The notes beneath the pieces are model-generated. The model saw only the letters and a program-made list of their open reading frames with translations. It was not told where the DNA came from and made no database searches. DNA of 64,000 nt from Purshia tridentata (taxonomy: Eukaryota > Streptophyta > Magnoliopsida > Rosales > Rosaceae), in assembly GCA_003254885.1 (NCBI GenBank), contig QANT01004327.1:95739-159738 (forward strand). Direction: 5' to 3'. Shown piece by piece: positions 12,779 through 23,960 of this stretch. The translations under genes and the position numbers were made by a program. Position 1 is the stretch's first letter, and each line of letters begins with the position of its first letter.

Positions 12779-12908
12779 TAGGGGTCGGCAATGGGCCGGG
12801 CCGGGCTAGCCCGGCCCTAATTTTTCGGGCTCGGGCCGGATTCGGGCTTGGAAAGAAGAGCCCAAAAAGATTTTCGACTTCGGGCCTTGGGCTTTTTGGT
12901 GACCCCTA
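12779..12908. mobile_element. 130-bp hAT-type MITE with 8-bp target-site duplication
   Basis: The element begins TAGGGGTCGGCA and ends TGACCCCTA, short terminal inverted repeats, with a GC-rich interior of repeated GGGCCGGGC/CGGGCTCGGGC blocks unlike the AT-rich surroundings. Direct repeats CATTGTAG flank it exactly (12771-12778 and 12909-12916). An 8-bp duplication is the mark of hAT transposition. The element has no coding capacity, and the intact duplication suggests a fairly recent insertion. Confidence 0.87.
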
Positions 12909-12916
12909 CATTGTAG

Positions 12917-13519
12917 AGTGACTACCTAGCAGAGAGCCACTCAATTTGGGCATATTCACCCTTACTTTTGAAAATATTATATTTTGGTGAATCTTAGCTC
13001 TTGATCAACCTTTAATTATATATTAATACATATGATGGTATTAGTTAATTGGTACAACTCCTTGATCTTTGAGGTGACTATACATATGGGTGGTCTTTAA
13101 TTATGAGAATCTTAGCTCATGATCAAGAGATCGAGCCTATTAATTTAAGATTACAATTAATTAGTTTTCTAATTATTTATGTCAAGGACGACCACAATAT
13201 CATATGTTTTTGTTGTGGCTTGGAAAGAGATGTTGATGAAAAATTCTTTGTTGCTTAGCAAGATGGATGGAATCCTGACATAATTAATGTTCCTAATATA
13301 TGTGAGCTATAAACTATGTGTTTTTTTACACAGACACACACAAAAACCTATGTGCATTTGGTTATAAATTAACTATTTACATATCTTTACTTTCTTATGG
13401 AACAATTTAACATGATATATTTATATATTTGTTGTCACGATCAGATTGTATAAATATAAACCATTAATCAAATTTCAAGCCTAATGACAAAACATTACGC
13501 ACCCTATATATAATTATAT
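12917..13519. other. Intergenic spacer, possible very diverged SINE-like piece
   Basis: AT-rich. TTAGTTAATTGG near 13040 and AGAGATCGAGCC near 13125 loosely resemble pol III A and B boxes, with spacing too long for a clean SINE. Nothing else was recognised. Confidence 0.2.
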
Positions 13520-15138
13520 ACACCAGAACACCAAGTGCACCGCCTTAATTAAGTATATGCCCTAAACAATATTAAGCCAGCAGATCGAGGAGCAAGATGG
13601 AGGTGGACAGCTCTGGACAAGGACAATTACGCAGTACGCAAGTTAAGCTAAGGACCCACCAATTTGTGGCCTAAAGGAGGAGAGATTTTATGGTCAACAG
13701 TCAATGTGATCGATGGGTTGATCTTAACCAACCACATTATAACTAATTGTCCCTTTCAATGATATTATGGGTTGATTTTTTGGCTTAATTTGTAATTATA
13801 TGTACATTCTTAAAGCACTTAAATGAGTCGCTAAACAAAACAATCAAACAAGAATACCAATTAGTCTCGGTTAGATACCCATTTATTCCAAATGGCTTAA
13901 TTTAAAAATATATGTCCTATATATATATGTACGGTGCATGAGGCATGCATTAGCCAAACTTGGGTTGGCAAGCATTTGACTGGTATTGTCAAACCTTGCG
14001 CATAAACAGTTGTTGCCTCAACCTTAATTTGGTAGTTAAATCATGGGTTGGGCTGGTTAGGTTTTAATTATATAAACCTGAAAAGATGTTTAATTAATGA
14101 TACTGCTAATTAATATATATTAAAATGATCAATTGGTGGGTGCATAAAATATCTCAAGGAACAAGTAATATGAGATATTGCTGTCGACATATCTAGGTTT
14201 ATTCTTCGCGAACCTGGTATATATGCTAGTCCAAAAATGTCGGGGACTTCATTTTTTAGGACTAACCCTGCTTAATTATTGACCAATTTTCCGCATCCTT
14301 TGTTTATGTTTAATAATCCCAACTAATTAATCATGGTTCAAAAATAATAATAATAATAATCCCAACTAATCTCTTGGACCAAATTTTTGTAACCTCTACA
14401 CCTGAGCATATACTAAGCTAAGAATGCATATGAATTTCAATTTGTTTTCAGAAGTGTGGATTTGATTACTTATCTTAAATTATCTCCAAATCTCCATGCA
14501 TTCTAACTCATCGATCAGTTCAAGTACTTCAACAACTAAATCTTTTCTTTCACACAGATCTTTATAATCAATTAACCTTGCTATAGCTAGCCACCTAGAG
14601 AGCATATATAATACTCAAATTTCAAGCTCATATTTCAAAATATATATGTTATTAATTTTTCTCTTTAACAAGTTGGATTATATATAATATCATAGAAGAA
14701 AACAATGTTACTCATCTCAAATTGACCATTTTATTTGCCAAATTCAATGCTTGAAAGGTGATGTTGTATTTTTTTAACTTTGCCTGGTAATTGTAGACTG
14801 AAAACGATTTCCATACATTGCATCTGTTAACGTACAACATTAATTAGTATTTGGAAAGAGTACTATGCTAGTAATTAATCGTTTTCATGCAATTATTAAC
14901 TAGGAGTTTATAGGATAGCTCAGTCCCAAAATATATATATCAATTACGAGCTAGCTAGCAATGTGACAAAATACATGGGATCGGTACAGGCCAACTCGGT
15001 CAATTTCAATCCAAGTTGTCAATTAATGGTTGAGAATTTTAAGAAGCTGTATCCAACTTTCTGAATTTTTTTGAGCTTGGGTCCATATATATATGTTACA
15101 AACTTAATTGATCAGAAATCTAAGTTATCTTATTAGGT

Positions 15139-15173
<35 letters not shown>

Positions 15174-17060
15174 TTTGTTAATATGCATGATATGTAATGA
15201 GCTAGGGTGATCGAGAGATGAAATTAATAACAACAACAATAGAAAATCAATTCATCTCACTCAATAACTTTAATCACTCCCCCTCAAAATAGAAAAATTG
15301 ATTGACTTAACTGTATCACATATACCCCTTAAGCTCAATATTTGCAAATTACTCATTTACTAATTGGAAATTTGATAAGAATATTCATATTCTGTAGCAA
15401 AATAAAAATGATAAGAAGAGTAATTATAATGATTAAAAAAATCCATCGATAAGTAGGATTCACACGAAAGATATATATATTTTTAAAGAATATTATAATG
15501 GAGTAAAATATTCTTAACTTTTACTCACATCAGTGTTAAACTGTCAATAATTTTTCTCTATAACAGTTACAGCAGGGATCAATCATTAATTTTTTAAGTT
15601 GCAGTTGTGGTGAGTCATGACTCATGAGGGATGCGTAACCCTTTTTCGTTTATGCCTAATAATCTTGTGAAGTTGGTATATTCTGTCAATCTTTCTTATC
15701 ATTAATCTTGTGCGCATTTATTAATTTAAAACCTTCATTCAATTATGTTCACGAAAGAATTTAAATACTAAACCTATACAGTCTATACTTAATCATTGTG
15801 GTTTAGTATTTAAGTTATTCATAACATAAACTGGGTATTTACGTAATATAAACACCTTTAAACTGTGTATTTATAATATTAAAACTTTTTATTGAATTAT
15901 TTGTAAATGTCCTTTTATTAATTATACTTTTTTGAACATAAATATAAAGGTACTATAAAAGGATTTCTAAGTATTATGAAGTTTTGAGAGAGTTAATTTC
16001 TATATGAGTGGGGGTTTAAAATTAGTTAAGCACTATTCTTACTTTTCTTAAGATTTTGTTAACATTATGCAGATGGAGCACTGTACCAGAGATATATCTT
16101 ATTTGAATGGACACGTCTTTTGATGAGTTGAATAAGTGAATCAGTGGGTCTGCGAATATTGTACGTGAAGATGAAGATGTGGTGTGGTGGGGTTGCCATG
16201 CATCTTGTTTCTTGCCAGGAAAGGACTCGTGATGAGGGACTGACTGACCCTTATTAGTTATTGATATGCCTTCTCCTACACAAACTTATAAACCCAATCT
16301 CAAAAAGCTTGTATTTGCAGTGTACCAACTCTTAAACTGCAATAATAATTTTTGGTACAAGTAGTCTATCTTTCACATATATGGTGATGGTGGGTAACTC
16401 ACATTCTCACATATCACTACTGCTATATAACCATCATCAGATTAGTTTATTAATCTTTCTTTCACCAAATAATCTGAGTTCGTTCTGATTTCTAAATCTT
16501 ATTTATTTGCCATAGACAAAATAATATAGACTACTTATATATCCTAACTAGTTGATATAGATTAGTTTGTTAAATCAAATTCTTAAAAGCTTAAGTTATT
16601 AGAATTTAGTAGTTATAGAACATGATATCAGTTCGAGAGTTATGGTTTCTCAACTTGGTTGCTCTTAATACGTATCTGTTTTTCACATAAAGGGTTATAA
16701 TACTATATCTAATGCCTAATGGAGGATCTAATTAGCTAGGTAATATATTGTTAATTTTTTTATCAAAACTTAAAATTTTTAAATTTGGTGATTATCTATT
16801 ATGTGACATGTACATGTGTACATAACTGACAAGTGTGACATGTGTACAATTTTCATATTCAAATTTGATGAAAAAATTTACTAATATTCATGCATTATTT
16901 ATATCATACACATACGTACATCACACAACTAACACAAGGAAACAACTTTCTTTCCCTAAGAGGCAAAAATATGACGACCTACCAATACACTCTACACAAA
17001 GGCCTGTATGATCGATGGAGCAGAAGCAGCACTGTAGCACTTTGGACCCTTCCCCATATA
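13520..17060. repeat. Tandem segmental duplication, copy 1 (noncoding)
   Basis: This segment is colinear with 20040-23960. Matching blocks include 13600-13800 with 20060-20230 (AGGTGGACAG, CGCAGTACGCA, AACCAACCA, CCCTTTCAATGATATT), 13940-14050 with 20388-20490, 14140-14300 with 20890-21060, 14400-14560 with 21130-21310, 14700-14830 with 21480-21590, 16070-16440 with 22980-23360, and 16880-17060 with 23810-23960. Identity looks roughly 75-85 percent in blocks, broken by indels. Neither copy contains a recognisable gene. Confidence 0.85.
15141..15170. repeat. (TA)n microsatellite
   Basis: About fifteen TA units inside duplication copy 1. Copy 2 lacks an equally long run at the matching place, so it expanded after the duplication. 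Confidence 0.85.
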
Positions 17061-17282
17061 TGTTGTTTTTCTAAAAACTGTTCCCTTATTATATTGTAAA
17101 TTTAAATAAAATGGTTCAAATTAACAGTATTGACAAATAATTAAACTTGCACTTAATATTGGCAATACTCTAATTAACAATAAAAATCAACCTTTTTATT
17201 CTTCGTTTTATTCTTTTTGGTTTATCAGAAATGAGCAATTTCATTAATTGATTACATAAACGAGAACTGAATTCTTAATTGA

Positions 17283-18225
17283 TTATTTTTTGAAAACTTT
17301 GATCCCCTTCCACCTTGATTCCATGTAGTTAGTCGAACCAGATAAGGCTGCATAAGCTCCATATTTGAAGTAATGGGTAGCTTTACCGTGATCATTCATC
17401 ACCAACTTTTGGTCACCGTCAGTAAAAATGGTGACCTTCCCTACACCAACATTGTGGATAACGTTCACCCTGACCCACTTGTCGTAGATATTAGCAGCCA
17501 CCACATCTTTTCCATAGTACCTCAAATCCCCATTAACGACCCTTAGTTGTAGAGTTGTAGCTTCAGTCTCCGCACCAAATACCTGCATTATTATAACCCC
17601 CGAGCTGCCTTTTGGCACCAAAAAATTGCCTTCAAATTGCCAAACGCCAGAGGTGTAGTCATGTCCCTATAACAAAACAAAACCCATATATGTATATATA
17701 TATATAAATATGTATGAAACTTGTTAATTAGAGATTGTGTAAGTGGAACTAATACAAGGCACATATAAGTCCCTAAACCTAAATTAATTTTTAAAATAAA
17801 CGTGATACAAAATTATAAACCGAGATTTGAATAATAAAAAATTAGTAAATTATTTAGTAAATAATTTTTGCGAGTGTGGGAGTACGTGCTCTTCTTTCTA
17901 TATATAATAATAACAAGATAAAAGATAAAGAGGATCGAGAGGAGAGATTAAAATGATATATACATACAGAAATTCGTATTTCAGTGCGTGGCCTGGTTGG
18001 GCTGTCTTGTTTAAAGGGCTTGTCATTACTAAAAATCCAGAACTTTTCAACTCCATCTACGTTGCTGTAACGATCCTCAGGAGCTTTGTCATATGGTTTC
18101 TGTAAAATGCGATTTTGATCAGTCAATTGCACACGGGTGAACCCATCAGTGGGATCGGCAGCACAGAAACGGTGATGGACTTCCAAAATGCTCAAGATGA
18201 ATACCAAAACCGCAACCTTCTTCAT
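17283..18225 (-). CDS. Citrate-binding protein-like (alginate lyase 2-type fold)
   Basis: Two exons on the minus strand, 18225-17968 and 17666-17283, joined in phase 0 with a GT-AG intron of 301 bases, give 213 residues and a TAA stop. The first 23 residues (MKKVAVLVFILSILEVHHRF...) form a signal peptide ending near CAADPTDGF. The body shows family marks: DPTDGFTRVQLTDQN, KPYD, PRTEIRI, YTSGVWQFEG, a glycine-rich VPKGSSGV turn, and the C-terminal WKGIKVFKK. The Hevea founder protein was described as a vacuolar/lutoid citrate carrier; the fold is the lyase/jelly-roll type, but activity as a lyase in plants is not shown. Its length is near the family norm, slightly short. It sits between two copies of a duplicated noncoding segment, only 220 bases past the end of copy 1. 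Confidence 0.88.
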
Positions 18226-18313
18226 CTTAATTGCTAGCTAGTACTATTGTTGGATCACTTTGTGAGTTTTGGAATGTGCACATATACATACATATATATA
18301 TATTTATTTATTT

Positions 18314-18321
18314 ATTTATAG
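18314..18321 (-). promoter_or_regulatory. TATA box of the citrate-binding protein-like gene
   Basis: On the minus strand CTATAAAT followed by AAATAAATA lies about 90 bases upstream of the ATG, a plausible core promoter that places transcription start near 18285-18290. The region is rich in TA and ATTT simple repeats, so the exact element is uncertain. Confidence 0.45.
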
Positions 18322-18604
18322 TAAGATAGGACCAAATATGTTAAAATTTTCTTAGATAGGGTTGGCCGCGTGGATTTGGATATCTACAATTTTTTTTGGT
18401 GTTTATGTTTATATATGTCTAAATTAAACTATATTGTAATTTGCATAGGCGTTTGTACGTATAATTATATTTATAATATAAATTTTAAATGCTAAATTCT
18501 AAATTCAAATCTTGATACAAGATATTAGAGCACCAAAAAATTAAAATTCTAGGGGTGCTTAGGCATAAGTTTGTGTTAACACATGTATTTTTTCTGACCA
18601 TTGG

Positions 18605-18900
18605 ATTAGAGGCGGAACTAGGATTTAAGGTATTGGGGCCAAATAGAAGTAGGTATTCTTTAACCTTGACAATAAATTTTTGGTATATTAATTACATATT
18701 GCAGGGACCAAATAGATCGAAATAAAATTATTTAACCTCAACAAGAAACCAATTAATAGACGTCTCTACTCTCTAACATGGATTTCAAACTCAAGTATAT
18801 ATAATACATATTTGTAAACTATTAGATCGATGGTAATAATGGGTGTGATTGAAATCAATGGGGGGCATGGGCCATCCCTGGTCCTAACAAAGTTCATTTT
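18605..18900. mobile_element. Possible degenerate small transposon
   Basis: The left edge GCGGAACTAGGATTT and the right edge CCATCCCTGGTCC form an imperfect inverted repeat, and GGGGGCATGGGCC near the right edge is a pattern often seen in plant MITE-like repeats. No target duplication could be fixed, so this is a composition-based call. Confidence 0.3.
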
Positions 18901-19172
18901 TCTTTCATTAAGATATAGTTTGTGACCATTAAATTTGGATATATGACTTAATTAACGGAGTAGCGTCACCTATATACCATTGAGCCGACTTTGGTCAAGG
19001 GTAACCTAATTATTGACCGTTGACGCCGTGAATGATAGGGCAATATCATGCAGTCTCTATGGGTATGATGGGTCTTGAAGTTTGCATTTTAAGCAATCCA
19101 TATATAGATGGTCCTTAATATGAATGGAGTGAATGAAATAGACTATATACTATCGCTTTCTTCTACTCTCTT

Positions 19173-19255
19173 GTCCCATGTAATAATTTTTCTTTTTGCA
19201 ATAGTGTCCCATCTAATTAATAATTTTTCTTTTTGCAATAGTGTCCCATCTAATA
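19173..19255. repeat. About 40-bp tandem repeat, two copies
   Basis: The unit GTCCCAT-TAATAATTTTTC TTTTTGCAATAGT occurs twice in a row (first near 19173, second near 19206), followed by a third GTCCCATCTAATAATT start. Noncoding. Confidence 0.7.
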
Positions 19256-20039
19256 ATTCACTACGTATATGTTTTCTTCACATATATAAAGTCGATCGGT
19301 GTGTTAATTCTATGACACGAAGTGGTGGAGCTTGAAAGGATCATGATCCTGGAAGTCTCCTTGAGTGTTTGAACAAAAGCTCAAGCAACAAGACCTAGCT
19401 TCTTTTTCTTCTTGAAAATTGGATTCTTTTGTATTATACTATAATTAGACCAGAAAAAAAAAATCAGGCTCCGCTGCCAAAAAAGGAAAATACATCAGCC
19501 TCACAGTAGCCAAATATGGACCCTCTTCCGTCCAGACTTCATGTACCTAGTTCTGAATCTTCCTGATCATATGACAAAATAAATTTGGATAAACTTGAGC
19601 CACTTGATTTGACCAAAAACAAAAAAGAGCCACTTGATTACATACATTGACGTGCCAGAGCCAAATTGACATCACACTTTACCCCTTTTTCTTTTACATG
19701 TTATCAAAATTCCTTGCAAGCACTACTCTTGCCTCTTCCACAAGATCGAATCTCGATCATCCTCAGCCAAGCATTCTTCAGAATTTATTATGTTATAATT
19801 CTCATAAGTTCATAACTCAAAGAATTGCATTTTTTAGTTATACAATTATTATTAAGGAGTATTAATTGTATCATAAAATTAACACGTATTGGTATTAATT
19901 AAAATCAATTAAGTGATTGGGATTGGAACACAGAACCCTATTGCAATGAGGGACACGTTAATTGGGCAGTTGTGTCAAGTGTAGTCGATCAGGATTTCTA
20001 AATCTCACTACATAATTAACATTAATTAAGCTGTATAGA
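19256..20039. other. Intergenic spacer
   Basis: AT-rich sequence between the citrate-binding protein gene and duplication copy 2. No gene, hairpin or mobile-element ends were recognised. Confidence 0.4.
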
Positions 20040-23000
20040 CACCAAAACACTAACGGGAGGTGGACAGTACACTGAACAAGGAATATCACGCAGTACGCAT
20101 GTTAATTAAGCTAAGGAAGACCCATCAATTTTTGGCCTATAGGGTCAGCAGTCAATGTGATACAATAATCTTAACCAACCATTATATCCCTTTCAATGAT
20201 ATTCTTCGTTGATTTATTGGCTTTATTACTTTTTAATATTATATATATGTACATTTATTCTTAAAGCACCTAAAAAGGTGTCGTTAAAAAGAACACGAAT
20301 ACCAATTAGTCTCAGTTATAAAAACCCATTAATTATTTCATTCCAAATGGCTTAATTAAAATATATGCCCTATACTGTGCGTACATAAGGCATGCATTAG
20401 CCAAACGTGGGTTGGCAAGCATTTGACTGCCATTGTCAACCTTTCCCATAAACGTACAGTTGTTGCCTCAACCTTTTCGTTAGGTTAATTAAGCCTATAA
20501 CTTGAAGTCTTTGTAATGATTACTGCATGCTTAATTAATAGATAATAATGTGTTTTACAGTAAATGCAGCACAGTTTAAACAATACGTACCCAACTTACA
20601 TTTTAATTATCAATATGGATGCTTTATATATATTAAACTGAAAATATTCAATTCAAATTAATTAGTAATAATATAGTTCAAGACACGATGCTTAATATTT
20701 ATAGGATAATTTAGAATTCATAATATGAAATTCTCTACTCTCGATCAAAGTAACAAAAGAATAATTATGAAACAAATTGTAAACTTAAATAATTGAAGTA
20801 AACCTAATCGGTCACCCATTAGAAAAACTTCCGAATTTACTTGTTGATATGTGACGTCGTACACGTATGTATATACTCTGCTTAATTGGGTCCATAAAAT
20901 TTCTCCAAGAAGAATTAATATGAGATATTGTTGTCGAGATGTCGATCTAGGTTTATTTTCCGTGAACCTAGTATATATGCTAGCTAGATATGTTGAAGGA
21001 AGACAGTTGGGTTTCGGTCCAAAACTGTCGGGGCCTTAATTTTTTTTCAAGGACTGTCCCCGCCCATTGACAATGTTTGGATTCTATATTTATCTTTAAT
21101 AATCCCAACTAATCTTTTGGATCCAAATTTTTATAACCTAGACATCATATGAGCATATATATAAACTAAGAAATAAGCATGCATATGATTTTTCAAATTT
21201 TTTGCCACAAGTGGGGATATGATTATTTATCTTAAATGATCTATATGCATTCTAACTCATCGATCACCAGTTCAGTCAAGTACTTCAACAACTAAATCTT
21301 TTCATATATTGCACACAAATATTTTATATTCAATTAATCTAGCTATATATATAGAGATCTAACATATATGTATATTACTCAAATTTCAAACCCCATATTT
21401 CAAAACATGTTAATAATTTTCTATCTTTAACAAGTGGGATAATATATAATATTAAATATAGAAGAAACTACCCATATCTCAAATTGACCATTTATTTACC
21501 AAATTCAATGCTTGAAAGGTGATGTTGGAATTTTTTACTTTGCCTTGTAATTGTAGACTCAAAGCGAATTTCATACAATGAATCTGTCAACATTAGTTTA
21601 ATTTGATCATGCCATTATAAATTAGGAGCAATCTGACAAAATGAGACATATATATATAATAACAAATCGGTCAATTTTAATCCATGTTGACAATTAATGG
21701 TTGAGAAATTATGAATTATGTCCATGCCAACATTTGTTGTTCTGCTTATTGGCTAGCTCCTAGATCACCCTTTCGTTCCGGACCAAAAAAGGAGCTCTAT
21801 GCAAAGAATTTCCAAGAGTTAAAATCGGTTGTACTCAAAATTCCTATATCAGGTTTAAAATTTGTTCAAAGTTTAAAGAAGCTGTATAAATTTTTAGAAT
21901 TTTCTATCTTGATTTGTTTTGAGTGTTTATATTCACACCTCCTGTCTTACTTAATTTATCACTCACCGTATTTTTACCTCCATCATTAAATTTGAAAAAA
22001 CCTGATATACCAATACACTCACTGATGGGCCTAGTTAATAATTTGGGTTATTTTCTAAATACAAGTTCAAGCTCAATAAATTAACATGACGAGAAATCTT
22101 TGTGCCTGTCTTGATTACCAATACCTTTACACGTTGGTTTGATAATATACCAAATGGTATATCGATTATATTTAATAATTTTTAGTGAGAAAGAGTGTTT
22201 AATTGGTATATAAAACGGAATTATATGAATAATGAGAGGTAGGAAGAGTGTTTGTATATTTTTTCAAATTTAATGGTAAATGTAAAAATAAAATGACTGA
22301 AGAAATATGATTGAAGGTGGAAATATAATCACTTTTTGTTTTACCTTTTTGGTCGGGTCCATTTTTGTTTCAAACTTGATTGATCAGAATTTTAATTAAG
22401 GTTTCTTAAATAAGATTGAGAGTTGTGGTTAAGAGGCAAGGTATCCTTAATTCAGATGAATATATATTATTAATAAAGTATAACTTTCTAACTTTATCCA
22501 CACCAGCGTCCAAATTTTTTTCCCTTTTAACAATTACGCAGGGGTCAATAATTTCTTCTATGTGACAAACAAGAATGTCAAAATATAATGCATCGTACTG
22601 TTTAAGTCGCAGTGTGGTGGGTCATAACTCATAAGTACTACTTAAGCCATTTTTGCTTAAAATTTATTCTCTTTTATGCATAATAATTAATTGGGATCGA
22701 TCCAGCTAGGTCCGACCAGAATTTACTCGTAGTGAAAATAAAAACAAAAATTGGAAAGTAAATACAAAAGAGGAAATATACTACATAAGAGAATGTCATT
22801 AATTATAAACTAAACTAGGGTTATGAGACGAAAGGGTTACACTGACACACAAGCAAATTAAGTATGAAGATATGGAAGGCGTAGAAGTATGATATTCATA
22901 TATGAGTGTTGTTTTTTTGTATGACTTGAATATATAAAGACGATGCAGCCATCAAATTGGTAGATGCAACTTCTTAACATTATGCAGATCATCATCGACT

Positions 23001-23960
23001 ATTATACGGTACTGCAGCACAGATATTATTTGAATGGACACGTCTTTTGATGATCGATGAGTAAATCAGTGAATATGAAGATGCATGTGGTGTGGTGGGG
23101 TTGCCATGCATCTCGTTTTCTTGCCAGGAAAGGACTCGTGATGAGGGACTGGATTGACTGACCCTTTTTGGTTGCATTCCCTACATACACAAAATTTTAA
23201 AGAGGGCCAACCCAATCTCTAGAAAGCTTTCATTTGCAGTGCACCAACTTTTACACTGCAATAATAATAATTAGTACAACTAGTACCTCTTCCACATGGT
23301 GGGTAACTCACATGATCACATAGGAAATAATATCAGTACTGCTATATATAATCATCATCAAGTTGGTTTATTCATTCTCATTTACTAAATTTTTAAAAAT
23401 CTTAATCCATTCTGAATCTCATTCATCTCTGATACTTAATATCATATAAATGCTAACTAATATTGTGATATAAACTATTCTCATTTTTTATAAAATTTTT
23501 GCAATTTAGTGATTATCTACATAGTATTAGATTGAGTTTCGTATTCCAAGAGGTTCTATGTACGAAATTCCAACCCCCAATTAACCCATATTAAACATAA
23601 GATGATGCTGCTAATTCTGATATATATGATGTTTGCGTATGTATACACTAAAAATTTTATATTCTTAAAAACCCATTTTGAGAAAATTTAGATTTTTAAA
23701 ATTCAATATTATCTAACAACTAACATGTGCATGTGACATATGTACGTATTGACACAAATTTTGATAAGAAAATTAGATGAACAAAGTTACTAATTAACTT
23801 GTAGCTTTGTTTATATCACACACATACGTACGCAAAAGGAAGCAGCTTTCTGTCTCAAAAAGGCAACAATGACGACGTACCTATACTATCTTCTACACAA
23901 AAGCCTGTATGCTGTATGTTGCAGCAACAGCAGCACTGTAGCACTTGGGACCCTACCCCA
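20040..23960. repeat. Tandem segmental duplication, copy 2 (noncoding)
   Basis: Colinear with 13520-17060. It is longer mainly because of a MITE-like insertion at about 21923-22332. The final matched block ends ...GCAGCACTGTAGCACTT, and no citrate-binding protein sequence follows, unlike the right side of copy 1. The best conserved block (22980-23360) carries GGTGTGGTGGGGTTGCCATG and GCCAGGAAAGGACTCGTGAT shared word-for-word with copy 1. Confidence 0.85.
21923..22332. mobile_element. MITE-like insertion present only in duplication copy 2
   Basis: The ends are GTGTTTATATTCACACCTCC on the left and, as reverse complement on the right, GTGATTATATTTCCACCTTC. The inverted similarity reaches inward (ATTAAATTTGAAAAAA on both arms; ATACCAATACACTC against ATACCAATTAAACACTC). 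Flanks TTTGTTTTGA and TTTTTGTTTTA look like a 9-10 bp target duplication with mismatches. Copy 1 of the duplication lacks it: TTTTTTTGAG there runs straight to CTTGGGTCCAT (about 15070-15085). A Mutator-like MITE is likeliest. Confidence 0.7.

Noticed and set aside
13600-13615. GGAGGTGGACAG, complementary to part of miR394
   Set aside because: Only 12 bases match, with no hairpin and no F-box coding context; copy 2 shows the same bases simply because it is a duplicate.
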